Shown: positions 1-11,000 of the stretch, piece after piece
Position numbering within the stretch: position 1 is the first letter of the stretch
Layout: each line of letters starts with the position of its first letter
Program-made: the position numbers and the translations under genes
From: Rahnella bruchi
Lineage (GTDB): Bacteria > Pseudomonadota > Gammaproteobacteria > Enterobacterales > Enterobacteriaceae
Direction: 5' to 3'
Length of the DNA stretch: 64,000 nucleotides
Assembly (NCBI RefSeq): GCF_003614975.1
Contig: NZ_QZWI01000003.1
Location: forward strand, 124,001-188,000
Notes under the pieces: generated by a model
What the model saw: only the letters and a program-made list of their open reading frames with translations
Told to the model about the DNA's origin: nothing
Databases searched by the model: none

Positions 1-4
1 CGGT

Positions 5-68
5 GTGGGCCGACGCCCACGACCTTGACGTTGACGTTGACGTTGAAGTTAAAGTTAAAGTTAAAGCC
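5..68 (+). repeat. Hairpin plus degenerate hexamer tandem repeat
   Basis: A perfect 6-bp inverted repeat (GTGGGC, loop CGAC, GCCCAC, 5-20) is followed by seven hexamer units from 24 to 65 that drift from CTTGAC through GTTGAC and GTTGAA to GTTAAA, ending in GCC. It lies just beyond the stop codon of the HlyD-like gene. A related arrangement is found on the minus strand at 35151-35219, so this looks like a small dispersed intergenic element. It may act as a 3' mRNA structure; that is inference. Confidence 0.6.
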
Positions 69-89
69 GCACAAGCAGCGGCCTCCTGC

Positions 90-1259
90 TTACCTCTCCC
101 TCAATGACTCTTTCACCTTATTCAGCGGTTTTATCAAATAATCCAGCACGCTTTTCTGGCCGGTTTTAATGTCTACGTTCGCTACCATCCCCGGCACTAT
201 CGGGAACTGGCGTCCGGCTTTGTTGGTCAGGAAGGCTTTATCGGTTCGCACGTACACACGGTAATAATACTGGTCGCGTTTCACCTCGTCCTGCAAGGTA
301 TCCGGCGAAACGCCTTCGACTTTGCCGTCCAGATCGCCGTAAATGGACGAGTCGTAGGCCGAGATTTTGACCGTTGCCGGTAGTCCCGGGCGGATATAGG
401 CGATATCGCGCGGATTGATGCGGGTTTCAATCAGCAACTGATCTTCAATCGGTACGATTTCCATCAGTTTGCCGCCCGGCTGCAACACCCCGCCGACGGT
501 GGAAACCTGGATATCTTTTACAATACCGTGCACCGGCGAATAAAGTTCGGAACGCGTCACCTGATCCTCTTTCCCTGCCATGACCTGCAATTCGGCGTCC
601 AGATCGGCGTTGTTCTTCACCTGCTCTTCACGGGCGCGCACCGCATACTGATTAATGGCATCGTCGATTTTCCCGCGCAGTTCACTGGCCTGACGTTTCA
701 GGCGGATTACTTCCACCTGCCCCGCCGCGCCCTTTGCTACCAGCGGCTGGGTCATGTTGATTTCATCATTCACCAGTTTGAGCGACTGTTGCAGGTTGCT
801 GACGGTTTCGTCGCGGTTCTGTTTACGCGATAAATACAGCTGGCGTTCACGCGCCACCAGTTCCGGCGATTTCATGGTTTCCGGGCTGAATTTCAGCGGC
901 GCGCCGGTCAGTTCAGCACTCAGCCGTTCAGACGAGGCACGCAAAGTGCGCACGCGGGAAGCGGCTTCGCCATAATTCGATTGCGAACGTGTCGGGTCAA
1001 GTTGCGCCAGCAACTGACCGCGATTGACCACTGAACCTTCCTGCACCATCAGTTTTAAAATCACGCCGCCGTCGAGAGAATCGATTTGCTGCGCTTTACT
1101 CGATGGCGTGACCTTGCCGGTCCCGACGGTGACTTCATCAAGCTGCGCAAACCGCGCCCAGACGAAGAAAATCAGCAGGCAGGCCAGCGATACCCAGATG
1201 ATCCACGAAACTTTGCGGCCTTCTGCTTCCAGTTCATCATGCAAAGTAAGATGTGCCAT
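90..1259 (-). CDS. HlyD-family type I secretion adaptor (BapD/LapC-like)
   Basis: Periplasmic adaptor (membrane fusion protein) of a type I secretion system, 389 aa, linking the inner-membrane ABC exporter to the outer-membrane TolC-like channel. A short cytoplasmic N-terminus is followed by one membrane segment (about residues 18-38, WIIWVSLACLLIFFVW). Next come a biotinyl-lipoyl-like half-motif (GGVILKLMVQEGSVVNRGQLLAQLD), a coiled-coil hairpin rich in Arg, Glu and Gln (about 90-215), the second lipoyl half (SPVHGIVKDI) and a beta-barrel domain ending in VPGMVANVDIKTG. The last part is the usual HlyD C-terminus. It is the last gene of the adhesin locus, 17 bp after the ABC exporter gene on the same strand, so cotranscription is likely. 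By position it matches bapD of the Salmonella bapABCD locus; the symbol is left blank because orthology was not tested. Confidence 0.9.
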   Translation of the reverse strand: MAHLTLHDELEAEGRKVSWIIWVSLACLLIFFVWARFAQLDEVTVGTGKVTPSSKAQQIDSLDGGVILKLMVQEGSVVNRGQLLAQLDPTRSQSNYGEAASRVRTLRASSERLSAELTGAPLKFSPETMKSPELVARERQLYLSRKQNRDETVSNLQQSLKLVNDEINMTQPLVAKGAAGQVEVIRLKRQASELRGKIDDAINQYAVRAREEQVKNNADLDAELQVMAGKEDQVTRSELYSPVHGIVKDIQVSTVGGVLQPGGKLMEIVPIEDQLLIETRINPRDIAYIRPGLPATVKISAYDSSIYGDLDGKVEGVSPDTLQDEVKRDQYYYRVYVRTDKAFLTNKAGRQFPIVPGMVANVDIKTGQKSVLDYLIKPLNKVKESLRER

Positions 1260-1276
1260 GCGATGTCCTCAGCAGC

Positions 1277-3454
1277 TCAGGCTGCGCCTTGTTTGTTGTC
1301 CGCCACCACGGCCGCAGCCGGAGCGGGCGTATTGCTGGCCGCTTTCGCAAGGATCTGATCCCGCGGTCCGTCGGCTACCACCCGTCCGTTGTCCATCACC
1401 ACAATACGGTCTACCAGTTTGAGCAGCGCCGGACGGTGCGTGACCACAATCAGCGTGCGGCCGACCAGCCACGCGTGGAGCTGGCGGATCACATATTCTT
1501 CCAGCTGTTCATCCATCGACGCCGTCGGTTCGTCCATCAGCACCACCTGAGGATTGCGCAGGATCATACGGCTCAGCATCACCATCTGGCGTTGACCGCC
1601 GGAAAGTCCGCGCCCGCCTTCATTAATGATTTTATCCAGACTCGAGGCATCGGCCTGTACCATACTCAGCGCGCCACTGATGCGCAGCGCCTGTAGCATT
1701 TCCTGGTCAGAGGCATGGGGATATCCAAGCATCAGATTCTGGCGCAGCGTGCCGAAGAACAGCCGCGAATCCTGCGACAGATATCCCAGCTGACGGCGGA
1801 TATCGGCCGGTTCGACTTTGGTCATATCCACGCCGTCGATCAGGATTTTACCCTGCGACGGGCTGGCCTGACCGGAAAGCAATTTCAGCAGCGTGGATTT
1901 CCCGGCGCCCACTTTGCCGAGGATCGCCACCCGTTCACCGGGCTTGATTTCCAGCTGGCCGATCCCGAGCACATTCGGCGAATTTTCTTTGTCGTAGGTA
2001 TATTGCAGATTGCGCACGTTGAAATGACCGCTGAGCGACGGGCAATGTGACAGCTCTGCGTCCGCAGGCCGGTCAACCGGTTTTTTCAGCAATTCATCCA
2101 GCCCGTGCATCGCACTTTTGGCGTGCTGCCAGCGGGAAAACACCATCGTCAGTTGCATCAGCGGCGCAATGGTACGTGACGACAGCATGCTGCTGGCCAC
2201 CAGCGTACCGGTGGTGATATCACCGCTCAGCACCAGGTACACCCCGAACACCAGCATGCCGCCATACGTCAGTTGCTGGACGGTGGATGCCCAGCCGGTC
2301 AGGCGTGCGCCCCACAGACGTTGTTTCATGCCAACCGCCGCGCTGACTTCGTGCGTCTGTTCCCACTGACGCTGGAAATAGGCCTCTGCCTGTAAGGCTT
2401 TAATGTCTTCGATGCCTTCGATGGTTTCCACCAGCACCGCGTTGCGCAGCGCGCTTTCACGCATGCCTTCTTTCGCCAGTTTGGCCATCGGCCACTGGAT
2501 CAGAATACCGGGAATAACAATCAGCGGGATAGCCAGCAGCGGGATGATCACCAGCGGGCCGCCGATGAAGAACATGATGCCGAGGAACAGCAGGACGAAC
2601 GGCATGTCGGCGGCGGCGCTGACGGTGGTGGAAGTCAGCAGTTCGCGCACCTGATCGATTTCACGCAACTGGGAGATAAACGAACCGGTGGATTTTGGCC
2701 GGTCGTCATTTTTGATGTTCATCGCCCGCACGAAAAACAGCGAAGAAACTTTGAGGTCGATTTTCTTCCCCATGAGGTCGGATACCAGCGTGCGCATCAG
2801 GCGGATGATGTATTCCATGCCCGCAGCCAGCACCACGCCGAAGAACAGCACCCACAAAGTCGGGAAAGATTGTGCCGGAATGACACGGTCGTAAACCTGC
2901 ATCGAGAACAAAATACCGGCCAGCGCCAACACGTTGCCGAGCACCGATGCCAGTGAGATTTCCGCGATTTTGCGTCCGCTGCCGCGAAAGTTTTCCCAGA
3001 ACCAGTGTTTTTTATGCGGCTGAACAAACTGATCAATACGCTCATCGCGCCCGCGCGCCGCTACACCGACCAGAAATACCGGACCGGCGCTCTGTTCCAG
3101 CAGCGTGACCAGTTCCGCCGAACGCAGCAGGTCACCGCCATCGCTGAGCCAGTAATCCACTTTGCCGTCATCATGTAACTGCTCAAGCACCGCAATGCCG
3201 CCCTGCTCCAGGGTTATCACGGCGGGCAACACTTCCTGACGCCAGCGAACCTGATTCCAGCTGACCATGCCGACCTGTAAACCCATCAGCCCGCTCAGAC
3301 GGTCGAGCTGACGGCGCAGCGGCTGATGTTCAAACCAGCGCATTTGCTGGCGGAGAAATAGCGGATCTGCTGGCTTACCGAATGTTTCGGCCACGCGCCC
3401 CATGGCGCTTATCCAGACGTCGATCGACAAAGGTGTTGTTGTTTCGTTGCTCAT
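1277..3454 (-). CDS. Type I secretion ABC exporter (BapC/LapB-like permease/ATPase)
   Basis: Inner-membrane exporter of 725 aa that powers secretion of the neighbouring giant adhesin. The N-terminal 140 or so residues resemble the peptidase C39-like domain, but I see no catalytic Cys-His motif. This fits a degenerate domain that binds substrate without cleaving a leader. Membrane segments follow (about 160-430), then the nucleotide-binding domain with Walker A GKVGAGKST (near 511-519), signature LSGGQRQMV (near 615), Walker B VVLMDEPTAS (near 635-645) and the switch His in VTHRP. The length is usual for LapB/HlyB-type exporters. It lies between the TolC-like and HlyD-like genes on the same strand. 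The ATG start follows a short AT-rich spacer after the upstream gene. Confidence 0.93.
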   Translation of the reverse strand: MSNETTTPLSIDVWISAMGRVAETFGKPADPLFLRQQMRWFEHQPLRRQLDRLSGLMGLQVGMVSWNQVRWRQEVLPAVITLEQGGIAVLEQLHDDGKVDYWLSDGGDLLRSAELVTLLEQSAGPVFLVGVAARGRDERIDQFVQPHKKHWFWENFRGSGRKIAEISLASVLGNVLALAGILFSMQVYDRVIPAQSFPTLWVLFFGVVLAAGMEYIIRLMRTLVSDLMGKKIDLKVSSLFFVRAMNIKNDDRPKSTGSFISQLREIDQVRELLTSTTVSAAADMPFVLLFLGIMFFIGGPLVIIPLLAIPLIVIPGILIQWPMAKLAKEGMRESALRNAVLVETIEGIEDIKALQAEAYFQRQWEQTHEVSAAVGMKQRLWGARLTGWASTVQQLTYGGMLVFGVYLVLSGDITTGTLVASSMLSSRTIAPLMQLTMVFSRWQHAKSAMHGLDELLKKPVDRPADAELSHCPSLSGHFNVRNLQYTYDKENSPNVLGIGQLEIKPGERVAILGKVGAGKSTLLKLLSGQASPSQGKILIDGVDMTKVEPADIRRQLGYLSQDSRLFFGTLRQNLMLGYPHASDQEMLQALRISGALSMVQADASSLDKIINEGGRGLSGGQRQMVMLSRMILRNPQVVLMDEPTASMDEQLEEYVIRQLHAWLVGRTLIVVTHRPALLKLVDRIVVMDNGRVVADGPRDQILAKAASNTPAPAAAVVADNKQGAA

Positions 3455-3502
3455 TTCAACCTCGGTATCGAATGCTTCTGGGTTCCCACGACCTGTTTTG
3501 CC

Positions 3503-4879
3503 TTACAGCGCCGGGATGGTGTCACCTGATTGTTTCTGCCGGTCGATGCCTAACATATCGACCAGATTGTCCACTGCCGCGGCGTAACGCACTGTGGCAT
3601 CCCATCCGTCATAAAGCGCACCGATGCGCGACGTGTCCGCCTGAAAAACGTCCTGCTCGACGCTGAGCAAATCGTTCAGGCTGCGTTTACTGAGTTTGTA
3701 TTCATCCTGATACACGCTGCGGGTGTGTGTGGCGCTGGCATACTGCTCTTCGCCCGCGACCTGACGTTGCTGGCCGCCGATCATGTCGGCATAAGCGGTT
3801 GAGGCTTTCTGGTTGATATCCAGCTTGGCTTTTTCGACATCCGCCTGCGCCGCCTGCCGTTGCCCTTCTGCCGCCCGGACTTTGGCACTGACCGCACCGC
3901 CCTGATACACCGGCGCGTCTACCGCCAGCTGGAGCTGGTCATCCCAGTAAGAACCGGTGGTGCCGTTGTTGTCATAACGGGTACGACCGGCCTGAACTTT
4001 GACCGTTGGCCAGTGTTGCGCTTCCGCCTGATTGACCTGCTCAATCGCCGCTTGCTGCTTGGCCTGCGCCGCGCGCACCAGCGTGCTGTTTTCGTAGGGG
4101 ATTTTGTCGAGAGTGACTTTCTGATTGAGGAGACTTTCCGGCAGATCCGGTAAGTTGTTCGATACCACGCCGGTCAGCACGGTCAGTTGCGCCTGCGCGG
4201 AACGCTCCTGCGCGCGATATTGCTCCACCGTGGCACGCATACCGGCAATGCGGGTTTCCGCCTGCAACACGTCAGACTGAGAACTCAGCCCGGCGTCAGA
4301 ACGCAGTTTCGCGGTATCTTTCACGCGGGTGAGCGATTCGATATTGTCCTTCGCCGCCACGCTTAACGCCTGAAAGCGTTTCACCGAGAGGTAGGCCTGC
4401 ATGGTGCTCAGCGCCACGTCGGTCATGGTGCTGTAAAGAGAAAATCGATAAGAATCCGACAGGTATTCCTGCTCACCGATACTGCCGTTGGTTTTGCCAA
4501 AGTCCCATAGCAGCTGGCTGAGCTGAATCCCCGCCGATCCGTTGCTGCTCTGATCACCTGATGAATAGGTCTGCCGCGATTGCCCTGCCGATCCTTGTAA
4601 TGAAACCTGCGGATACCACGCGCTTTTCGCCGCATCCAGATTCCCGCCGCCCACGCGGATTTGCGCCGCCGCTTCCGCAATTTGCGGATTACGCGCGAAC
4701 GCCCGCAGAATGGCATCCCGTAACGTCAGGCTGGCGCGCATTTCCTCCGTGGGTGCCGCCTGCCAGTTAAATTCCGGCTGTTTTTCCGCCGCCATCACAC
4801 CCGTATTCCCTGTTAATCCCGCCAGGCACAAGGTGCCCAACACAACGGCGATTTGCCGTATTACTCTCTTTTTTTTCAT
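3503..4879 (-). CDS. TolC-family outer-membrane channel of the type I secretion system (BapB/LapE-like)
   Basis: Outer-membrane channel for the adhesin exporter, 458 aa from the ATG at 4879. The frame stays open to a GTG at 4891, but the ATG gives a cleaner signal peptide (MKKKRVIRQIAVVLG, hydrophobic core, likely cut after GVMA). The body has the two-fold repeated, Ala/Gln-rich helical pattern of TolC/OEP proteins, with motifs such as LTLRDAILRAFARNPQI near the N-terminus and QLLWDFGKTNGSIG, typical of the LapE/AggA branch. A dedicated OMP encoded with the exporter and adaptor supports a self-contained secretion locus. The 150-bp gap to the adhesin gene contains two strong palindromes that could lower its expression relative to the adhesin gene. 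Confidence 0.92.
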   Translation of the reverse strand: MKKKRVIRQIAVVLGTLCLAGLTGNTGVMAAEKQPEFNWQAAPTEEMRASLTLRDAILRAFARNPQIAEAAAQIRVGGGNLDAAKSAWYPQVSLQGSAGQSRQTYSSGDQSSNGSAGIQLSQLLWDFGKTNGSIGEQEYLSDSYRFSLYSTMTDVALSTMQAYLSVKRFQALSVAAKDNIESLTRVKDTAKLRSDAGLSSQSDVLQAETRIAGMRATVEQYRAQERSAQAQLTVLTGVVSNNLPDLPESLLNQKVTLDKIPYENSTLVRAAQAKQQAAIEQVNQAEAQHWPTVKVQAGRTRYDNNGTTGSYWDDQLQLAVDAPVYQGGAVSAKVRAAEGQRQAAQADVEKAKLDINQKASTAYADMIGGQQRQVAGEEQYASATHTRSVYQDEYKLSKRSLNDLLSVEQDVFQADTSRIGALYDGWDATVRYAAAVDNLVDMLGIDRQKQSGDTIPAL

Positions 4880-4925
4880 TACCGACACCACTTAATTACG
4901 CCGATTTTTATTTTTGGGTACTGCT

Positions 4926-5021
4926 CCCTCCCCTGCGAAGGGGAGGGTTGGGGTGGGGTATTAATGGCATCACAGTCGCCAGCAATATCCCTTCCCCGCC
5001 TCCCCCTTTGCAGGGGGAGGC
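4926..5021. repeat. REP-like pair of GC-rich palindromes between adhesin and secretion genes
   Basis: Two palindromes face each other in the gap after the adhesin stop codon. The first is 4926-4947 (CCCTCCCCT, loop GCGA, AGGGGAGGG), followed by TTGGGGTGGGG. The second is 4998-5021 (GCCTCCCCC, loop TTTGCA, GGGGGAGGC), followed on the minus strand by GGGGAAGGG. This inverted pairing of similar palindromes with G-rich tails is typical of REP/BIME elements. The second hairpin starts 8 bp after the adhesin stop codon and lacks a T-tract, so it is better seen as an mRNA 3'-end stabiliser or attenuator than as an intrinsic terminator. Confidence 0.7.
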
Positions 5022-5029
5022 GTACAGCG

Positions 5030-8000
5030 TTAACTCTGTTGTACGTGCAGACCGTGTTGCACCAGAACATCTCCCAGGGTGTTCGAGGCATCCATTGATG
5101 CGTTGTGATAAACGTCGAAGGTCAGGCCATCCACCGTGCGTTGCCCGGTTTCATTCCATGCGCCGTCGGTGCCCATTTGCAGGTTCACCAGACTGCCCTC
5201 GCCCCCTTTGATGATCACTTCATCTGTCGGAGTGTCCTTCACGTTCAGCGCCTCATGCAGATTCAGCGAGATGCTGTTAGTGCCGGAAGTGCCCAGGTCG
5301 AAGATGTCGATATGCTCGACTTTCAGCCCGAGTACGGTCAGATCCAGATGCTGATTAGTGCCCGCCAGCAGTAAGGTATCGACACCGGTGCCGCCGTCGA
5401 TTTGCGAGAAATCGAGGGTATGAACCGAAATGGTGTCGTCACCCGCACCGCCGATAGCCACGCCGTCAGTTGCCGTCAGGTCGAGGGTCACACCGCCAAT
5501 GGAGAACGCCGTGTCCGCGTGTGCGGTGGTGTCCGCCGTGGTGGTATCGTGTGTGGTGGTCGTTGAAGCACTGGTGTCCGCAGTGACCAGCGGATCCGTC
5601 AGCGTGCTCGCAGCATGCGTCACAGAAGTATCAGTGGTTGTGCTGGTGTCGGTGGTGTGAACCGCCGCCAGCGTATGGGTATCGTCCACTGCCTGCGACG
5701 TTGCCATCAGCATTGCGGGTTCAGCCGGTAATGTAGAACCGACCGTCAGCCCGACGTGCGCATCGAACCCGTTACCGGCCGCATCGACCGCTTTCAGTTC
5801 AACAATTGCACCGAGCAGTGCGTTCAGTAATCCCACCAGCCCGTAACTGCTCAGCAGCGCACTGGTCAGTTTCACTGTCCACGAACCGTCCCCCTGCACG
5901 GTCCCTGCCAGCGTATTGCCCAGCAGCGTGACGCTGACCTGGCCACCTTGCGCGATGTTGCGACTAGTCCCGCTCAGGGTCAGACCCTGACCGCCGAGAA
6001 TGCCGCCGACCACACCGAGCGTCAGCCCGAGTAATGGATTCAGCGCCACCAGCGGCAGTGCATGCGTCAGTACGCTCAGCGGGTTAGAGATAATGGCGGT
6101 GTTACCCACAAGATCCGCCACAGAAACAGAAACCTGTGTCGAACCATCCGCCAGCCCTTTCAGTTCTGCTGAGGTAAACGGCACACTCCACGCACCGTTG
6201 GTGATGGTGCCGGTGTGCGTCACACCACCAATACTGACCGACACCGTGCCGTTGAGCAGGTTTGAAGTCCCGGTAATGTTGGTGTTAGCGCCCGCTTCGG
6301 CAGCATTCAGGTAACCGTCGCCGCCAAACAGTGAGCCGAGTGACAACGTTGGCAGAACGTGAATACCGACCGTTGCCGTTGCGCTACCGCTGGTCGAGTG
6401 ACCGGCGGCGTTAGTGATGGACGCACCGACATTCAGCGCACCGTCGAGCAGGCTCGACAGCGTCAGTTGCGGAACCGCGACGCTGAAGGTGCCATCCGCT
6501 TTCACCAGCGCCGTCAGGGTATTGCCGCCGACGTTCAGGGTCACGGTTGATCCCTGCGCATTGGTGGTGGTACCGCTGATAGTCTGCGTCAGCAGCGCAT
6601 CCGCCGCGTTCAGCAGGCCATCGCCAAACAGCGGGTTGATCGTAATGGTTGGCAGAGACTGCGATACCACGTTCAGCAGATTGCTGACAGACGCCGTGTT
6701 GCCGGAGCCATCCACCAGGCTGGCGACGACCGATTGTGTACCATTGAGAATGGCACCCAGATCGATCACCGGCACCGTCACGCTGAACACGCCGCCGACA
6801 CCCACATTGGCAAGGTAGTTTTTGCCGTTCAGGGAAATCTGCACCTGCGTACCCTGCGCGACGTTGGTCGCGATACCGCTGATAGTCTGGCCGGTCAGCA
6901 GGTCAACCACGTTCAGTACGCCATCGCCAAAGACCGGGTTAAGAATAATCGACGGCAGATTGTGGATACCGACATTCAGCCCCACGGTATTCGACGCCGT
7001 GTTGCCCACCGCATCGGTCACGGTGGTGACGATGGTCAGATTGCCGTCCAGCAATCCGGCCAGCTGAAGCGGTGTCAGCGAAGCGGAGAATTTTCCGTCA
7101 CTGCCCACGGCTGCCGTCAGGTTAATCAGGCCGCCGCCGACGTTAATGTTGACTGTTTCGCCAACATGCCCGTTCGTGACCGTACCGCTGATAGTTTGCG
7201 TCAGCAGCGCTTCCGCCGCGTTCAGAATGCCGTCTGCACCGAAAACTGGATCCAGAACAATTTTCGGAACTGCGTTGATGATCGAAGTCAGCGTGCTGCT
7301 GCTGGTGCTGGTATTACCGCCAGCATCGGTAACAGAAACCACGACCGGGAAGGTGCCGTCGCCCAGCGATTTCAGATCACCCGGTTGCAGGGTGATGCTG
7401 AATGCGCCAGTGCCGTCGGTCGCGCCGAGGAAGGTTTTCCCGCCCAGCGAAACCTGAACCTGCGTGCCCGCAGCTACGCCTCCAACGGTGCCGCCAATCA
7501 CCTGAGTCGTCAGGGCATCGGCAGCACTGAGCAGGCCATCGCCCAGAACCGAGGTCAGGTTAATGACCGGTTTCACCAGATCCAGCACCGCATTGGCCAC
7601 TGCCGATCCGACGTTTCCGGCGGCATCGGCCACCGTGACGCTGACCGCAGCGGTCGTGCCACTCAGCAGGCCGAGAACAGATGGCGGAACGGTAACCAGG
7701 AAATGCCCCGTCGCATCCACTACGCCGTTAATGGTTTGCGTACCGACCTGCACCGCGATTGCTGTACCCGCTGCCACATTCGAGACGGTACCGCTGATCG
7801 TCTGATTGACCAGCAGATCGGCGATGTTGAGCACGCCGTCGCCAAACACGGTGTTGAGCACCACTTGTGGCAGATTGTGGATGGCAATTCCCACCGGAAT
7901 ATTGGTAGAAGATGTGTTGCCTGCCGGGTCTGTCAGGGTGATACCCAGATTCAGATTGCCATCAAGCAGTGCGCCCAGATCGCCAGGCTGAATCTGAATA

Positions 8001-11000
8001 TTCCAGGTCCCCGCCGTCACGGTGGTATTGTAAGTTTTGCCGCCGAGCGTCACGGTAACCTGAGTACCGTCAACCGCTGTCGCGACGCCGCCAATGGTTT
8101 GTGCCAGCAGAGATTCCGCCGCATTCAGCAGACCGTTACCCCCGAAGATAGGATCCAGATTGCCCAGCACCGGCAGCGATTTAATGACATCCAGATTCAG
8201 CACGGAGGCTGTCACGTTGCCTGCCGCATCGGTCAGGTTCAGATTCAGCACCTGCTGACCGTCACCCAGTGCGCCGAGCAATGCCGCCGGAATATTCAGT
8301 GACCATACACCGTTAGCCCCGACAATTGCCGAAAGCGGCGTACCGTTGATGACGGTCGAGACCACAGAACCCACGCCAGCGCCAATCGCCGTGCCGCTGA
8401 TGGTTTGCGCCACCTGCGATTCCGCCAGATTGAGGAAGCCATCGGTCAGCCCCAGACCGCTGGTCACATTCAGTGCGAGCAGTTTGTTGAAGAAGATGTC
8501 CAGACCGGTACTGACGCTGGTGGTGTTACCCGCCTGATCCGTTACCGTCGCCGCCAGTGTCAGGGTGCCGTCGTTAAGCAACAGCAACTGCGCTGGCGTC
8601 AGGTTGAGCGACCACGCCCCGCCCGGCTGAATAAGTGCCGTACCGATGGAAGCGCCGCCGAGAGTGACGTTCACCGTCTGACCGTCTGCCCCGCTGGATG
8701 TCCCGCCGACCAGCACGTTGAGCAGCGATTCCGCCAGGTTAATGACGTTATTTCCGGCGACCACATCCAGCGCCAGCAACGGCGCGGCGGTATCGACGTT
8801 CACGGTATGCGGTGTCGCACTCCCTGTATTCCCTGCGGCATCTGTCACCGTTGCGGTAATGACGTTAACTCCGCCGGTAGCCGTTTGTGGCAATGCCTGC
8901 AGATCGGCGGCAGGCACGCTGACCGACCAGACGCCGCCGGTCAGCACCGTCGTGGTGTAGGTTTTGCCGTTGAGCGTCACGGTCACCACACTGCCCACAT
9001 CATTATTGTTGTTATCAGCAACCGTCCCCGAAATGGTCTGCGCCGATTTCGATTCAAGGTTGTTAATGGTGTTATCAGCAGTAAAGTCGTTAATGGTCAC
9101 CGTAGGCGAAGTGGTATCTACCAACACGTTTTGCGTGGCGCTGGTAATAACAGGGAGCAGCGTATTGGCACTGACGACCGTCTGTGAACCATTCACAAAT
9201 TCACTGGCCGCCACATCGACTGACCAGATATTCCCTGCCACAGTTGCGGTATGGGGAACCACACCTACATTTATGAAGACCTGTGTGCCGTCCGGCACGT
9301 TGATGGTTTTACCGGAAATGGTGATAGTCGCCGGGCTGCCATCCGCCACGTTAATAATGTTATCGCCGGTGACCGGATCAATGCTCAGCGTTGGGGTCAC
9401 TGGCGGTGTCAGGTTAACCGTGATGCCCTGAGGCGCCAGCAGATTTGCCGTGTTACCCGCCAGATCATTAACCGTCGCCGTGATCGTATCCGTACTGTCG
9501 AGTGTAGCCAGTTCAGCCGGTGTAAAGGTCGCACGCCAGGTGCCATCCCCCAGCACCGTTGCCTGATGGCTGATGCCGCCGACTGAAACCGTCACCTGCT
9601 GTCCGGCCTGTACGTTCACCGTCGAACCGGTGATGGTTTGCGGGTTCTGGCTTTCGGCATAGGTCAGGTCGAAACCGGCACCCGCAAAGGACGTGACCGC
9701 GACAGCGGGAAGCAGCGTGACAGCAATGCCGACATCTGTCGCCGCTGAACCGGTATTGCCACCCCCGTCGGTGACAGTCACGGTAATTTGCTGTGGTCCT
9801 TGTGGCAGATCGCTGATTTCACTGGTTGACAGAGGCGCCGTCCAGTTGCCGTTCGCATCCACCGTCACGCCCGGAATTGTCAGACCGCCTAGGGTGACCA
9901 CCACCGTTTGTCCCGCGCCTGTCAGCCCTGTCGTTCCGGTAATGGTCTGTGCTGTCGCAGCTTCGGCCGCACTCAGATAACCATCGCCAAACGGCGTGTT
10001 GATAGTGACATCCGGGACGGTGAGGTAGCTGGTGAATGGCAGCGTCGCTGGCGTACTGTTGCCTGCCGCATCCGTCACCGTCACGTTGATATCATGCGTA
10101 CCACTGCCCAGAGAATTCAGCACGCCCGCAGGCAGGCTGACCGCCCAGTCACCTGTCGTCGGATCGACGGTGGCGGTATAGGTGGTGCCGCCTACGTCGA
10201 TGGTCAGTTTCACGTTCTGGTTGTCGCCGGTAATACCGGTGTTCCCGGTGATGACGTTCACACCCGCGGCTTCGACAATATTCAGACTACCGTCAAGGAA
10301 AGGCTCATTGATAACAGGTACCGGCCCGGACAGATGCGACGTAAAGCTGATGGTCGTATCGTTATGGTTGCCGATTGCATCGGTCGCCGTCACGGTAATG
10401 TCATGCGACGCCGTCAATGGCCCGAGCGATGCCAGCTGAACTGGTGTGAGGTTCAGACTCCAGTTTCCGGTTACCGGATCGACGATTGCCGTAAACGGAC
10501 TGTCGGTCATGCCCGCGATTGCCACGCTGACCGTTTGTCCTGCCCCCGTTTCACCGGTGGTACCGGTGAGTGTCTGGCCGCCTATCGCCGCGGATTCAGC
10601 AATGTTCAGCGTACCGTCGCCGAATGGCAGATCGATAGTCGGTTGCGGAAGGCTATGGATCTGCACATCAACGGAAGCTGGTAGTACAGAAGAGTTACCC
10701 GCACTGTCGGTCACCGTCACCACAACCGGCCAGGTACCGTCCTGCAAGGCCAGCAGTTCAGGCGACGTCAGCGAAACGCTCCAGGTTCCCGCCGCAGAAT
10801 CGACGATAACCGGTACCGCGTTACCGTTGATGACCACGGTGACGGTCTGCCCCGGACTGGTGATCCCGGTAGTACCGGTAATGGTTTGCCCCGCCGGATC
10901 TGACGCTTCATCGAAATTCAGAGTGCCGTCAACGAATGGCACATTAATGCCAGCCACTGGCAGAACATGCGTCAGCGCAGTGAAATCAAGGGTTCCCGGC

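Noticed and set aside
24-65. Hexamer array as a CRISPR or coding repeat
   Set aside because: The units are 6 bp with no spacers, and no cas genes are present.
5400-5520. RTX calcium-binding array at the adhesin C-terminus
   Set aside because: Only one clear GGAGDD-type motif is present, not a run of nonapeptides.
6734-8302. Long open frame on the plus strand opposite the adhesin (about 520 codons), and others nearby such as 17519-18517
   Set aside because: They are antisense to the repeat DNA, rich in Arg, Gln, His and Cys with no domain pattern and no ribosome site. The minus-strand frame is continuous for 4629 codons with clear repeats.
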